From Myroides indicus (GTDB taxonomy: Bacteria; Bacteroidota; Bacteroidia; Flavobacteriales; Flavobacteriaceae), in contig NZ_SOAG01000013.1 of NCBI RefSeq assembly GCF_004364575.1, positions 1 through 64,000 of the forward strand: 64,000 nucleotides of DNA, read 5' to 3'. The first letter of the stretch is position 1, and each line of letters opens with the position of its first letter. The notes beneath the pieces are model-generated. The model saw only the letters and a list, made by a program, of their open reading frames with translations, made no database searches and was not told where the DNA came from. A program made the position numbers and the translations under genes. Positions 26,783 to 36,388 of this stretch are shown one piece after another.

Positions 26783-27853
26783 TCATTTTGCCTCTTTAAT
26801 CAGGTAGATATAAACCGGAAAGTGATCACTATATCCCGGTTCATTATTGCTGTTTCTAAGCGGATATCCTTTATATTGTCCGGTAGGCTGAATCATAAAT
26901 GATTTTTTATACACACTTCCTTTCCAATATCTCCACGAATCGTAATCTGTACGGAGGTAAGGCTCTGTCAAGATAATCTGATCAAACAGATCCCATGCGT
27001 CGCGGTATGCCAAGCTTCCCATACCTTCTTTAGACATCTTTTCCATCGGATTAAACAATCCTCCTTTTTTTAATTCTTTTTTATTACCCGCCGCCTGTAA
27101 TACTTTTTTAATACTTTTATTATAAGGTCCGTCATTCATGTCTCCCATTGTGATTACCTTCGCATCTGGATTGATCATTTGCAGGGAATCTATTATCTTT
27201 TTATTCAATGCAGCGGCAGCCTCTCGAAACGGACTGCTTTTCTTTTCTCCTCCTGATCTTGAAGGCCAGTGATTTACAATAAAATGTACCTCTTCTCCTT
27301 CCAGCAATCCCGTTACTAAAAGTTGATCGCGTGTATAAACTCTGGTACCGTATTCTCCTGTACTCTTATTCTTTTTTTTCATGTCGTAGATATACAGCGG
27401 CAAAGAGGACGTATGAGTAGGTAAAAAATATTTTTTCTGATATAACAACCCCACATCTATCCCTCTTCGGTCAGGAGAATCATAATGTACAATGCCGTAA
27501 TCTTCATTTATCAAGTATTCTGTCTCTATCAAATCTTCTAAAACCCCTCTGTTTTCCACCTCAGCCACTCCAATAATGACAGGCTTTTTAGAGTTTTCAT
27601 CATTTCCTATTTGAGAAATGACATGAGCCAGATTATTAATTTTTTTATTGTATTTGTCGCTGGTCCAAGCTTGATCGCCTTTAGGCGTCCATTCTTCATC
27701 ATATATTTTTGGATCGCGAATCGTATCAAACAAATTTTCACAGTTGTAAAACGCTATCGTTTGTATTTGAAATTTCTTTCCCTGTGCCTGAATTCCTATG
27801 TTTATTAAGAATAGAAATAATAGTGTATTGTAAATTTTTTTCAACATAATCAT
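26783..27853 (-). CDS. Exported endonuclease/exonuclease/phosphatase-family protein
   Basis: The protein has 356 residues with a signal peptide ending IQAQG. It has the EEP (DNase I-like) fold markers AFYNCENLFDTI, VAEVENRGVL (metal Glu), NHWPSRSGG, MGDMNDGPYN and the final SDHFPVYIYL with the catalytic Asp-His. It would act on nucleic acids or phosphoesters outside the cytoplasm. It is divergent from a TonB-dependent receptor and DUF5689 lipoprotein. Such trios recur in Bacteroidota and suggest the enzyme feeds that receptor. The substrate is not established. Confidence 0.87.
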   Translation of the reverse strand: MIMLKKIYNTLLFLFLINIGIQAQGKKFQIQTIAFYNCENLFDTIRDPKIYDEEWTPKGDQAWTSDKYNKKINNLAHVISQIGNDENSKKPVIIGVAEVENRGVLEDLIETEYLINEDYGIVHYDSPDRRGIDVGLLYQKKYFLPTHTSSLPLYIYDMKKKNKSTGEYGTRVYTRDQLLVTGLLEGEEVHFIVNHWPSRSGGEKKSSPFREAAAALNKKIIDSLQMINPDAKVITMGDMNDGPYNKSIKKVLQAAGNKKELKKGGLFNPMEKMSKEGMGSLAYRDAWDLFDQIILTEPYLRTDYDSWRYWKGSVYKKSFMIQPTGQYKGYPLRNSNNEPGYSDHFPVYIYLIKEAK

Positions 27854-27887
27854 TAAGTTTTGATGAATTAACTACACATTTCGTACA

Positions 27888-27895
27888 CAAAAATA
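27888..27895 (-). promoter_or_regulatory. Predicted -7 box of the exported phosphatase gene
   Basis: Reads TATTTTTG on the minus strand, 35 bp before the start codon at 27853. A near match on the plus strand (TACCTTTA) precedes the receptor gene. Confidence 0.45.
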
Positions 27896-27977
27896 GTTAA
27901 TATTATTTTAATTATATACCTTTATACGTGAAATTAGTATTAAACTTTAATAACAATAGCACTTTAACCTTTTACTT

Positions 27978-30764
27978 ATGAAGAAATTCTTACTTAGTTT
28001 ATTTCTTGTCTTTCAAACCATGTTTGGGTTTGCGCAAGGAATTATCAAAGGAAAAGTTGTTGACTCAAAATCCTTAACACCAATTAACGCAGTTTTGGCA
28101 GGAATACAGGGGAAAAACACTTTTTCTTTAACGGACGACGAAGGAATCTTCATTCTGGAAGATATCAATACCGGAAATCAGGTTGTGATTATCTCTTATA
28201 CAGGATATATTTCGCAACGTTTTCCCGTAGAAGTTTTAGAGAATCAAGCCATTGATCTCGGAACAATTCTTTTAGAAGAAGATTACGCTTCTCAGATGCA
28301 AGAAGGATTGATATCCTTAACCGAAAACGACTTAGGTGATGACAATGCCAACACCGAAACCTCATCAGGGTTATTACAAGCCACCAAAGATCCTTTTCAG
28401 CAAGCAGCTGCTTTTAACTGGGGGCAGGCTTTTTACAGAACAAGAGGTCTTGATAACGAATACGGCAGAACATTGATAAATGGGATTGTCATGAATAAGA
28501 TTTATGACGGACGTCCGCAATGGGGCAATTGGGGCGGACTAAATGATGCTACAAGAAATCAAGAATTCCATTCCGGATCTACCCCATCCGATTATACTTT
28601 TGGAGGAATTCTCGGAACACAAGCCATTACAACCAGAGCTTCTCACATCAGAAAAGGCGCCAAGGCCGGCTTTTCTCTTTCTAACACCAATTATACCTGG
28701 CGACCGTATGCCATTTATTCTTCCGGACTTAATGAGAATGGATGGGCATATGCCCTATCGGCTTCTTACCGAGGCGCTAATGAAGGATACTGGGAGGGGA
28801 CAAACTATGATGCGCTTTCATTTTTCGCTTCTATAGAAAAAAAATTTAATGACCATCACAGTTTAAACCTTACTGCTATTTACGCTAAAAATAAGAGAGC
28901 TAAAAATTCTCCGGTAACCGATGAACAAGTAGATTTAAAAGGGTTTAAATACAACTCATATTGGGGCTGGCAAAACGGGGATAAACGAAATTCTCGGTAC
29001 AAAGATGTGGAAGAACCTATTTTTATGTTTACCCATTATTGGAAAATTGATGAAAACAATCACTTAACCACAACAGCATCTTATCAGTTCGGACATATAG
29101 CCAACAGCCGCCTGGGATATAATGCAGGATATAATCCTGACCCCGCCTACTATAGAAAGCTTCCAAGCTATGCATTAAACAAATATGTTTCAAAAACGGG
29201 TGAATGGACGCCGGACAAAGAGCTTGCCAAAGAAAAAGCAGCTGATTTTATAGAAGGCGGACAGGTAGATTGGGAAAATATTTATAATATAAATACAGGA
29301 CGTGTAGACAAATTAAGCCAGGTGTATTTATACGAAGACAGATCAGAAGATAGAACGCTTTCGTTTAATTCAAATTTTAAATCAAACCTGAACAATAATA
29401 TTACCTTTAGTGCCGGAATTAACTATGCTCATCTAAAGTCATCGAATTTTAAAAAGATGATAGACCTTTTAGGAGGCGAAAGATTTTTAGATCAAGACAC
29501 TTTTCAGGAGGGATATAAAAAAGACAGTGATTTGAACAACCCTAACCGATTTGTAACAACAAGCGACAAATTTGGCTACAACTACGATGTATTGGCAAAT
29601 GTAATAGATGTTTTCTCTCAATTTGAATTCAATTATACTCAATTTGATTTTTACGTTGCCCAAAATATAGGTTATACTTCTTATGAAAGAGACGGAATTT
29701 ACAAAAGTCCGATTTATCCTGACAATTCTTACGGAAAAAGCGGTAAAAAAGATTTCAACAGCTTTGGATTTAAAGGAGGACTAACCTATCACATTACCGG
29801 TCGGCATGCGTTGGATTTAAATGTTGCCTATTACAATCAAGCTCCATCTATCCGAAATACTTTTTCAAATATTAGAATTAACAATGCCGTAACTAAAGAT
29901 TTGAGCAATGAAGATATCTTTAGCATTGACGGAAGCTATATTGTGAGAACCCCAAAACTAAAAGCCCGGCTTACCGGATATTTATCAGAAATTAAAAACA
30001 ACACTCAAATTAACTTTTATTATGCTGACGGAGTGGGTATAATAGATGAAAAAGGGGAGCTGCTTTCTGCTTCGGGAGGTGCATTTGTTTCCGAAATTCT
30101 GACCGGAATCAATAAGAGAAATTTAGGTTTGGAATTGGGAGCAGAATATCAAATTACTCAAACGATTAAAGCGACAGCTGCCGCAGGTTTTGGACAATCA
30201 TTTTACACCAATAATCCAACCATCCAACTGAATTCAGATCAGGTAGCACAAACTTTTGATTACGGAAAAGCTTATCTCAAAAATTACAAAATAGCAAATG
30301 GTCCGCAAACGGCATTATCTTTCGGATTAGAATACAGAGATCCGAGTTTTTGGTGGCTCAGTGCCAATATAAACTATATGGATAACAACTACATCAATAC
30401 TTCAGCGCTCAGACGAACCGATAACTTTGTTATGGATCCTAATTTTCCAGGGCAGCAATTACCTGACATTTCTCCTGAAAGAATGGAATCTATGTTAAAA
30501 CAAGAAAAGCTAAACGACTTTACGTTAATAAATCTTACCGGAGGAAAATCATGGCGGCTACCAAACCGAAACATCGTCGGATTCTTTGCTTCTATAAATA
30601 ATATTTTCAACAAACATTACAAAACCGGAGGATTTGAACAAACAAGAAATGCTAACTATAAACAAGAAATACTAAACACAAATAGTGGAATCAATACATT
30701 TGGAAACAAATATTGGTATGGTTACGGACGTAATTTCTTTGTAAATGTTTATTACAACTTCTAA
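27978..30764 (+). CDS. TonB-dependent outer-membrane receptor with carboxypeptidase-like regulatory domain
   Basis: The receptor has 928 residues with a signal peptide ending FGFAQG. A CarboxypepD-regulatory beta domain (about 21-105; GKVVDSKSLTPINAVLAGIQG) is followed by a plug domain (about 125-235; TRGLDNEYGRTLINGIVMN). A long beta-barrel ends in FFVNVYYNF with the terminal Phe needed for barrel insertion. It imports a bulky substrate using TonB energy. The 12-bp gap to the DUF5689 lipoprotein gene makes a receptor-lipoprotein pair, functionally like SusC-SusD although the lipoprotein is not SusD. Likely cargo: products of the neighbouring exported phosphatase (inference). Confidence 0.9.
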   Translation: MKKFLLSLFLVFQTMFGFAQGIIKGKVVDSKSLTPINAVLAGIQGKNTFSLTDDEGIFILEDINTGNQVVIISYTGYISQRFPVEVLENQAIDLGTILLEEDYASQMQEGLISLTENDLGDDNANTETSSGLLQATKDPFQQAAAFNWGQAFYRTRGLDNEYGRTLINGIVMNKIYDGRPQWGNWGGLNDATRNQEFHSGSTPSDYTFGGILGTQAITTRASHIRKGAKAGFSLSNTNYTWRPYAIYSSGLNENGWAYALSASYRGANEGYWEGTNYDALSFFASIEKKFNDHHSLNLTAIYAKNKRAKNSPVTDEQVDLKGFKYNSYWGWQNGDKRNSRYKDVEEPIFMFTHYWKIDENNHLTTTASYQFGHIANSRLGYNAGYNPDPAYYRKLPSYALNKYVSKTGEWTPDKELAKEKAADFIEGGQVDWENIYNINTGRVDKLSQVYLYEDRSEDRTLSFNSNFKSNLNNNITFSAGINYAHLKSSNFKKMIDLLGGERFLDQDTFQEGYKKDSDLNNPNRFVTTSDKFGYNYDVLANVIDVFSQFEFNYTQFDFYVAQNIGYTSYERDGIYKSPIYPDNSYGKSGKKDFNSFGFKGGLTYHITGRHALDLNVAYYNQAPSIRNTFSNIRINNAVTKDLSNEDIFSIDGSYIVRTPKLKARLTGYLSEIKNNTQINFYYADGVGIIDEKGELLSASGGAFVSEILTGINKRNLGLELGAEYQITQTIKATAAAGFGQSFYTNNPTIQLNSDQVAQTFDYGKAYLKNYKIANGPQTALSFGLEYRDPSFWWLSANINYMDNNYINTSALRRTDNFVMDPNFPGQQLPDISPERMESMLKQEKLNDFTLINLTGGKSWRLPNRNIVGFFASINNIFNKHYKTGGFEQTRNANYKQEILNTNSGINTFGNKYWYGYGRNFFVNVYYNF

Positions 30765-30775
30765 TTCTTTTTACT

Positions 30776-32788
30776 ATGAAAACAATTTTTAAATCAATAT
30801 TATATTTGTCATTCGCGGGACTGGTGCTCGGCGGATGTGCCAAAAACGACGATTTTTCCTATCCGGATGTATCGTGTAATGAACCTAATTTAACCGTTAC
30901 AAAAAATATTTCTGACTTTTATTCTATCTCTTCTTCTGAAAATGCCCAGCAATATACGGGAGACGATGTTATCTCCGGAATTGTGGTTTCCAGTGATGAA
31001 GGGGGTAATTTTTTCAGAGAACTCTATATCGTTAATGAAGAAAACACTTTTGCCGCAAAAATAGGAGCAGATATCTCTAATTCATATGCAAAATACGGTG
31101 TAGGAAGAAAAATCTATATCAAGATGAAAAACTTATACACCAAAATAGACAATGGTGTTTTAAATATCGGGGGGTCTATCTACAATGAAAAATATACTGG
31201 TTACATAGAAGACCCTGCCTATAAATCGATTATTTTCCGCTCCTGTACAGAAATCCCTGCAGATAAGATTGAGAAAGATTACAACAATCATATTGCAATC
31301 AGTGATGTTTTATCGTCCGACACATATATCGGAAAATTGGTAACTTTTGATGAGGTTCAATTTGATAGCCGTGATGTAGGCGGTACTTTTTACGATAAAA
31401 ACAATGTTGACGCCGGAGGCTACACCCTGAGAAAGCTGGTTGACAAAGAAGGAAAAAGTGTATACATTCGTACGGGACAGTATTCTAACGGATTAAAAGA
31501 TCTCAAAGTCAGTGATAAAAGTGGCTCTGTAACAGGGATTATCACCAGGTTCGGAACATCAAACGTTGTTTATCAATTCTATCCAAGAACAGCACAAGAC
31601 ATCAATCTGACAAAAGATCGCTTTGGAGATGATCCGGTAGATCCGACCGATCCTGATGATCCGAGTATTACAGTAGAACCCGGACTGTTTTTAGCATTCC
31701 CTGGCGCTGATTTTGAAGATTGGAATGCTTTTACGGGAGCTTTAAACAATTTTGGACTTACATTTGTGACGCAATCCAACGGAAAAGGTTGGGAAAACTC
31801 AACCGGATTAGAATTTAAAGGTATACCGGATAAAACTGGTTATGCTTTTACAGTTTCAAATGTAAATGTTCCAACAGATGCAACAGAGATTTCCTTTTTA
31901 ATGAAAGGAACCGCTGCTGACCGATCACTTTCAATAAATCTATATCGCGCTGACGGAGAATATGTCGGATATAATTTAAATAACATTTCTACAAGTAAAA
32001 AAATATCGAGAACCCCTCATACCAATAAAACTGACTTTGTTAATGATTACGCAGGAGTCATTGACACAAAGGATCAATGGGTTAAGATTATATTGAAAAT
32101 AGAAGGTTTCGACTATAATAAATCAGGTCAGGGAGATTTTATTGCTTTTAAATTTGGCGGAAAAACAGCTTCTATTCAAAGTGAATATGATTTAGTCATA
32201 GATGAAATTCGTTTTGAAGACGGAACACCTGTAGATCCTACTGATCCTGTGGATCCGGACCCTGTAGACCCGGCTGATCCGGATCCTTCAGACTATTTAG
32301 CAGATTTCAATGACTGGAGTACCTTTATCGGAAATTTAAACAGCTTCGGGCTGCAGTCTTACGCAACACAAGCGGTGGGCGAGGGACGCAATGGAAAAGA
32401 TGCTTTAAAAATTAGCGGTACACCAAACGGAAACGATTATGTATTCACTTTAGAAAATATGAATACTATACCTTCAGGAAAAACAAAATTGATTGTGTGG
32501 GTAAAAGGAACTTCCGGTAAATCGCTTTCTTTCAATGTTCATTCTGACGGCTCTACATATTCCCCATTTAATGCCGGAACTATAACAGGAGATACAACGT
32601 TATCCAAAGCAGGAAATAATCAATATACCGGAACAATAGATACGAATGGAGAATGGGTAAAACTGACGCTGGATTTAACCACAATGACCGATGTTTACAA
32701 TACTTCAGGAAATGACAGAATATTTGCTCTTAAAGTAGGAAAAGACGAGCCGTACGACCTCCTAATAGACAGCATTTATTTTGAATAA
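30776..32788 (+). CDS. DUF5689-type surface lipoprotein with duplicated C-terminal domains
   Basis: The lipoprotein has 670 residues with lipobox VLGGC (Cys 21). A DUF5689-like region (about 37-280) is followed by a Pro-Asp linker (PVDPTDPDDPS) and one beta-sandwich domain (about 300-485). A second, longer Pro-Asp linker and a second similar domain (about 508-670) follow. The two C-terminal domains share FNNFGL/LNSFGL, LKFKG/LKISGTP, VKGT and ID...GEWVK patterns, so they are an internal duplication, similar to choice-of-anchor/carbohydrate-binding folds. It is probably surface exposed, partnering the receptor. Ligand unknown. Confidence 0.82.
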   Translation: MKTIFKSILYLSFAGLVLGGCAKNDDFSYPDVSCNEPNLTVTKNISDFYSISSSENAQQYTGDDVISGIVVSSDEGGNFFRELYIVNEENTFAAKIGADISNSYAKYGVGRKIYIKMKNLYTKIDNGVLNIGGSIYNEKYTGYIEDPAYKSIIFRSCTEIPADKIEKDYNNHIAISDVLSSDTYIGKLVTFDEVQFDSRDVGGTFYDKNNVDAGGYTLRKLVDKEGKSVYIRTGQYSNGLKDLKVSDKSGSVTGIITRFGTSNVVYQFYPRTAQDINLTKDRFGDDPVDPTDPDDPSITVEPGLFLAFPGADFEDWNAFTGALNNFGLTFVTQSNGKGWENSTGLEFKGIPDKTGYAFTVSNVNVPTDATEISFLMKGTAADRSLSINLYRADGEYVGYNLNNISTSKKISRTPHTNKTDFVNDYAGVIDTKDQWVKIILKIEGFDYNKSGQGDFIAFKFGGKTASIQSEYDLVIDEIRFEDGTPVDPTDPVDPDPVDPADPDPSDYLADFNDWSTFIGNLNSFGLQSYATQAVGEGRNGKDALKISGTPNGNDYVFTLENMNTIPSGKTKLIVWVKGTSGKSLSFNVHSDGSTYSPFNAGTITGDTTLSKAGNNQYTGTIDTNGEWVKLTLDLTTMTDVYNTSGNDRIFALKVGKDEPYDLLIDSIYFE

Positions 32789-32809
32789 TAAGCTTTAAAG
32801 AAATAACTT

Positions 32810-32846
32810 AAAAAGCGGAAGATACTACAACTGTCTTCCGCTTTTT
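32810..32846. terminator. Bidirectional terminator
   Basis: A 13-bp stem (32810-32822/32834-32846) with an 11-nt loop and flanking A- and T-runs. It is shared by the DUF5689 gene and the convergent apt gene, whose stop codon it touches. Confidence 0.85.
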
Positions 32847-33358
32847 TAATATTGTAATAAACTTTTTACCTGATGGGGTTCTAATTTTTTGCGTCCATGT
32901 AAGAATGACAATTCCATTAAAAAGTTGACCTGTACTATTTCTCCTCCTAATTTTTCGATTAGCTTACACACGGCATGTGCTGTTCCTCCGGTTGCTAATA
33001 CATCATCGTGAATTAATACTTTTTCTCCCTTTTGTATAGCGTCTGCATGGATTTCTAAGATATCCTTGCCGTACTCTAAATCATATTCTTGAGCAATAGT
33101 TTGATAAGGTAACTTTTTAGGTTTGCGAACAGGTACAAATCCTGCTTGTAAACGTGCTGCTAAAAGCGTTGCAAAAAAGAATCCTCTACTCTCCATGCCT
33201 ACCACTTTATCTATTTTTGAATCACCTACCAATTTCAATAATTGATCTGTCGTTTCAACCATAGCCTGATGATTGTTCAACAGAGGCGTGATATCTTTAA
33301 AAATTACCCCAGGCTTCGGAAAATCTGGAATATCCCGGATATAATCTTCTATTTTCAT
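32846..33358 (-). CDS. apt: Adenine phosphoribosyltransferase
   Basis: The start was set at 33358 (170 residues, standard family length); an upstream in-frame codon adds 18 unlikely residues. MKIEDYIRDIPDFPKPGVIF is the classic Apt start, VGMESRGFFFATLLAARL is the base pocket, and VLIHDDVLATGGTAHAV is the PRPP-binding motif. It makes AMP from adenine and PRPP, salvaging for example the adenine released by MtnN. It lies 61 bp downstream of the GT9 gene on the same strand. Confidence 0.95.
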   Translation of the reverse strand: MKIEDYIRDIPDFPKPGVIFKDITPLLNNHQAMVETTDQLLKLVGDSKIDKVVGMESRGFFFATLLAARLQAGFVPVRKPKKLPYQTIAQEYDLEYGKDILEIHADAIQKGEKVLIHDDVLATGGTAHAVCKLIEKLGGEIVQVNFLMELSFLHGRKKLEPHQVKSLLQY

Positions 33359-33419
33359 AATTATAAAATTACTATTTATATTTTCAGCTCTTATTATTAA
33401 TACCTTCAACAATGATTAA

Positions 33420-34466
33420 TTACATTGCCTGCTCCACCACACCCATCACTTTGCTGCATATTAGCAGCGGATCAATTGTTCTCATTGCTTCTTCATAGCC
33501 TTCTACTTTTTTATTGCCGTAAACAGAAGTCGGTAAAAGCGGATATTTTGTTCTATCAGAAGTTATACAATAATCTATCGGCTGATGAAAAGGAGCAAAA
33601 CCGGCATAAGGATGCGTTGCTCCCCAAAGCGTTATTACCTTTTTGCCATACATAGCTGCAATATGTGCATTACCTGAATCCATAGATAACATTACATCTA
33701 AATGCTGGATTAAATTGAGTTCCACTTCGAACTTAACTTTTCCGGCAATAACTATTACATTATCATTATCACGTTTCAATTGATTTAACAAGGCTATTTC
33801 CTTTTCTCCCCCACCAAATAAAAACAGAGTTGATTTTTCCTGCTCTGCCAGTGTATCTATAACTTTTTGCATCAAATCCAACGGATACACTTTGGTTGTG
33901 TATTGCGCAAATGGTGCAATTCCTATCCACACACTGTCTTTTTTCCCTGTATGTTGCTCTAATTCTGGTGCTAGTGCAGGAATAACCGGAAATACAGGAT
34001 GTTTTAAATTTATGTCAAACCCTAATTTTCTGAGAGTTGTACAATGATTTTCAAACATGGTAGGTACTGGTTTAAAAATTTTATTTTTTAAACTTGTCAA
34101 TGCTTTTTTATTTGCTCTTCCCTTGTCTAACGCAGCTACTTTTGTGCCGTCAAATTTAAACAGCATCCGAACTATCTGTGAACGCAAAACATTATGAAAA
34201 TCAGCAAAATAATCAATTTTCGTTTTTTTTAAATCCCGATACAGCCGTATTAATCCGCGAAAGCCCTTGTGCCTCTTTTTCAAATCTACTGAAAAGAAAT
34301 CTACACGATCGATTCCTTTAAAAAATGGTTTGAAAAAAGGACGGGAAACTACCGTTACGCGTACGTCTTTATGCTGATTAATCAATGCACGAATCACCGG
34401 AACTGTCATCGCGACATCGCCCATTGCAGACAACCTAAAAATTACAATGTGTTTTAATTCTGCCAC
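33420..34466 (-). CDS. Glycosyltransferase family 9 (heptosyltransferase-like)
   Basis: The protein has 348 residues. The N-terminal IVIFRLSAMGDVAMTVPVIRAL and C-terminal SMDSGNAHIAAMYGKKVITLWG are the GT9 acceptor and donor motifs of ADP-heptose:LPS heptosyltransferases. It is soluble or peripheral at the inner-membrane face. Nearby genes for a phosphoethanolamine transferase and DUF4254 also suggest LPS core or lipid A work. The sugar transferred is not determined; many Bacteroidota GT9 enzymes may not use heptose. Confidence 0.85.
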   Translation of the reverse strand: MAELKHIVIFRLSAMGDVAMTVPVIRALINQHKDVRVTVVSRPFFKPFFKGIDRVDFFSVDLKKRHKGFRGLIRLYRDLKKTKIDYFADFHNVLRSQIVRMLFKFDGTKVAALDKGRANKKALTSLKNKIFKPVPTMFENHCTTLRKLGFDINLKHPVFPVIPALAPELEQHTGKKDSVWIGIAPFAQYTTKVYPLDLMQKVIDTLAEQEKSTLFLFGGGEKEIALLNQLKRDNDNVIVIAGKVKFEVELNLIQHLDVMLSMDSGNAHIAAMYGKKVITLWGATHPYAGFAPFHQPIDYCITSDRTKYPLLPTSVYGNKKVEGYEEAMRTIDPLLICSKVMGVVEQAM

Positions 34467-34514
34467 TAAAATTTAGTTTTTGTTAATCAAAAAGACCTAA
34501 AACTTATACAACAG

Positions 34515-34522
34515 CAAAAGTA
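34515..34522 (-). promoter_or_regulatory. Predicted -7 box of the GT9-apt unit
   Basis: Reads TACTTTTG on the minus strand, about 48 bp before the GT9 start at 34466. Confidence 0.4.
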
Positions 34523-34595
34523 AATCTTTTTTAAAGAAAGAAAACAAAAGATAAGTTTATTAAAGCAGAAAGTATTTTATTAAGGTAAAAAATAA

Positions 34596-36161
34596 TTACT
34601 CTCCGTCTTCTAAGTCTTTGTATTTTACAACTTTAAAATTCGGTTTTAAAATATTTAGTTCTGCATTTTCGCCTTTGTACTCAATGCCTTCTATTCCCAT
34701 ATAATCCATCAATATATTATATAGATTTGTAGTTGATATAGGTATCTCTGTTCTTCCCGATTTTTTAAATTCATCATTGACTCTATCGCTATGCCAAATG
34801 AAAAAAGGAACTTCTAATGCTTTTTTAGTTGGTGAATGCATAAGTTTATTTTCTTTATTTGTTAATCCGTGATCGGATACATATAACAAAATACTATTCG
34901 TTTTTTCTAATTTTTTTATGAGTTTGTCCAACACAAAATCAGTATAATAAATACTGTTAAAATACTCATTTGTATTTTGCGATTTCTCCTTGAAAATTTC
35001 AAAACTTTCTGGGTATCTCTTTGAAAAAATAGGATGACTCCCGTTTATGTGAATAAAAATGAGACGCTTTTGATTAGAGTCTTGTAATGCTTTACTGTAT
35101 GCAGGAACAATTTCTTCGTCGAATTTAGATTTGTGAATCCATTTTTTATTTTTTGCTTTGTAACTAAGTACAGAGAATAAATTGACATAAACCCCCAAGT
35201 TTTCTTGAGTTGAAAGCCAATATGTTTCCCAAACCTTGGACTGATTTGCCAAGGATATAATATTGTCTAAATTGTTTTCAACCTTAAAATCTGAATTTGG
35301 CAATTGTCTTGACAACAATAAGCTTACTGCTGCATTTGTAAATGGACTGGCAGAGATTGCGTGGTCATAAACATACAAGTTATCTATTCTTTTTTCTATT
35401 AACGGAGTGGTTTTATAGCTGTTGCCGTATAAACTAAGCGCATCTTTACGAGCAGATTCTCCAATGACTACAACTATGTTTTCTAAATCGTTGGGTTTGG
35501 TTGTAAAATCGGGGTAGTTAAAATCTAGATTTTCTAAATATTGAACCTGATTTAAAAAACTTATAGCTTCTATAAACGGAGAAAAAGAATAAATAGGTGT
35601 GCACATTAAATAATCGGGAGTCTTTGTTTCGCTCATTGCTCCAAAATTAGTGCTTAAAAATGTAGTATGTAATCGATATGAAGGTAAAATCGTTAATAAT
35701 ACAGATATGATTAAAAGTAGGCGAACGTTTACGTTTTTTAAGGGTTGCCTTCTAACAATACAAAATAACAACCCAAAATATGCCGTTCCTAAAAGGAATA
35801 TAAAATAATACTCTTTTAAAATTTCTAATGCTTCGCCACTATTTGTTGACAAAATGCTTAATGCCATACTAATATTGAATAAATCTCTATAATAAACAAC
35901 ATTGAACATTGCTATTCCATTGTTTACAACAAATAATAATAAGCCTGTAATGCTCAATATTCTTGAATATTTATTTTTATAAAGCAGATAAATCACAAGC
36001 ATTAAGATGAGATTACTACAAAAAATAGTTGTTCTAAACTCATCAAGATAAATATAAAAAACAACATTGGGAATGAGCAATAAAAAAAACAATCCAAATA
36101 TATTTTTGTCATACGATTTATATTCGTTGCTCACTTTATTGCTTGTATAATATTTTTTCAT
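34596..36161 (-). CDS. Phosphoethanolamine transferase (EptA-like)
   Basis: The protein has 521 residues: five membrane helices (about 20-165) followed by a periplasmic sulfatase-fold domain. Visible residues are E235 in VVIGESARKDALSLYG, nucleophile T275 in SPFTNAAVSLLLS, HINGSHP (H371-H376), D430/H431 in VSDHGL and H442. These are the zinc site and nucleophile of EptA/MCR-type enzymes, which move phosphoethanolamine from a phospholipid to lipid A or LPS core. Family members raise tolerance to cationic peptides and polymyxin; the effect here is untested. It is its own unit, with a promoter-like box at 36218. Confidence 0.87.
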   Translation of the reverse strand: MKKYYTSNKVSNEYKSYDKNIFGLFFLLLIPNVVFYIYLDEFRTTIFCSNLILMLVIYLLYKNKYSRILSITGLLLFVVNNGIAMFNVVYYRDLFNISMALSILSTNSGEALEILKEYYFIFLLGTAYFGLLFCIVRRQPLKNVNVRLLLIISVLLTILPSYRLHTTFLSTNFGAMSETKTPDYLMCTPIYSFSPFIEAISFLNQVQYLENLDFNYPDFTTKPNDLENIVVVIGESARKDALSLYGNSYKTTPLIEKRIDNLYVYDHAISASPFTNAAVSLLLSRQLPNSDFKVENNLDNIISLANQSKVWETYWLSTQENLGVYVNLFSVLSYKAKNKKWIHKSKFDEEIVPAYSKALQDSNQKRLIFIHINGSHPIFSKRYPESFEIFKEKSQNTNEYFNSIYYTDFVLDKLIKKLEKTNSILLYVSDHGLTNKENKLMHSPTKKALEVPFFIWHSDRVNDEFKKSGRTEIPISTTNLYNILMDYMGIEGIEYKGENAELNILKPNFKVVKYKDLEDGE

Positions 36162-36217
36162 GTATTGATTTGAATTGTTAAGATCTTAATTATTAAAATA
36201 TTATCTAAAAACAACAA

Positions 36218-36250
36218 CAAATTTAACTAAAAAAATTTTAATAAAATCAA
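36218..36250 (-). promoter_or_regulatory. Predicted promoter of the phosphoethanolamine transferase gene
   Basis: The minus strand has TAAATTTG (36225-36218) with a TTG (36250-36248) 22 bp upstream, within the Bacteroidota spacing range. The TTG lies in the foot of the preceding terminator stem. Confidence 0.45.
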
Positions 36251-36290
36251 AAAAGGAAGTCTCATAATTAATGAGACTTCCTTTTTTGAT
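36246..36290 (-). terminator. Strong terminator with a 20-bp perfect stem
   Basis: Arms 36246-36265 and 36271-36290 are exact reverse complements around a 5-nt loop. It lies about 100 bp after the DUF4254 stop codon. Confidence 0.85.
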
Positions 36291-36388
36291 TTTTTTGTTA
36301 ACAGAAAACAATTAATTTTAATCTAGTCTGATAAAAATAACCTATTTAGACATTTGTTTTCGTATTTTTGAATTGTGTGATTGTTTTT

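Noticed and set aside
31579..31779. Minus-strand Ser/Gly-rich open frame opposite the Pro-Asp linker
   Set aside because: It is a compositional artefact of the repeated Pro-Asp codons on the coding strand.
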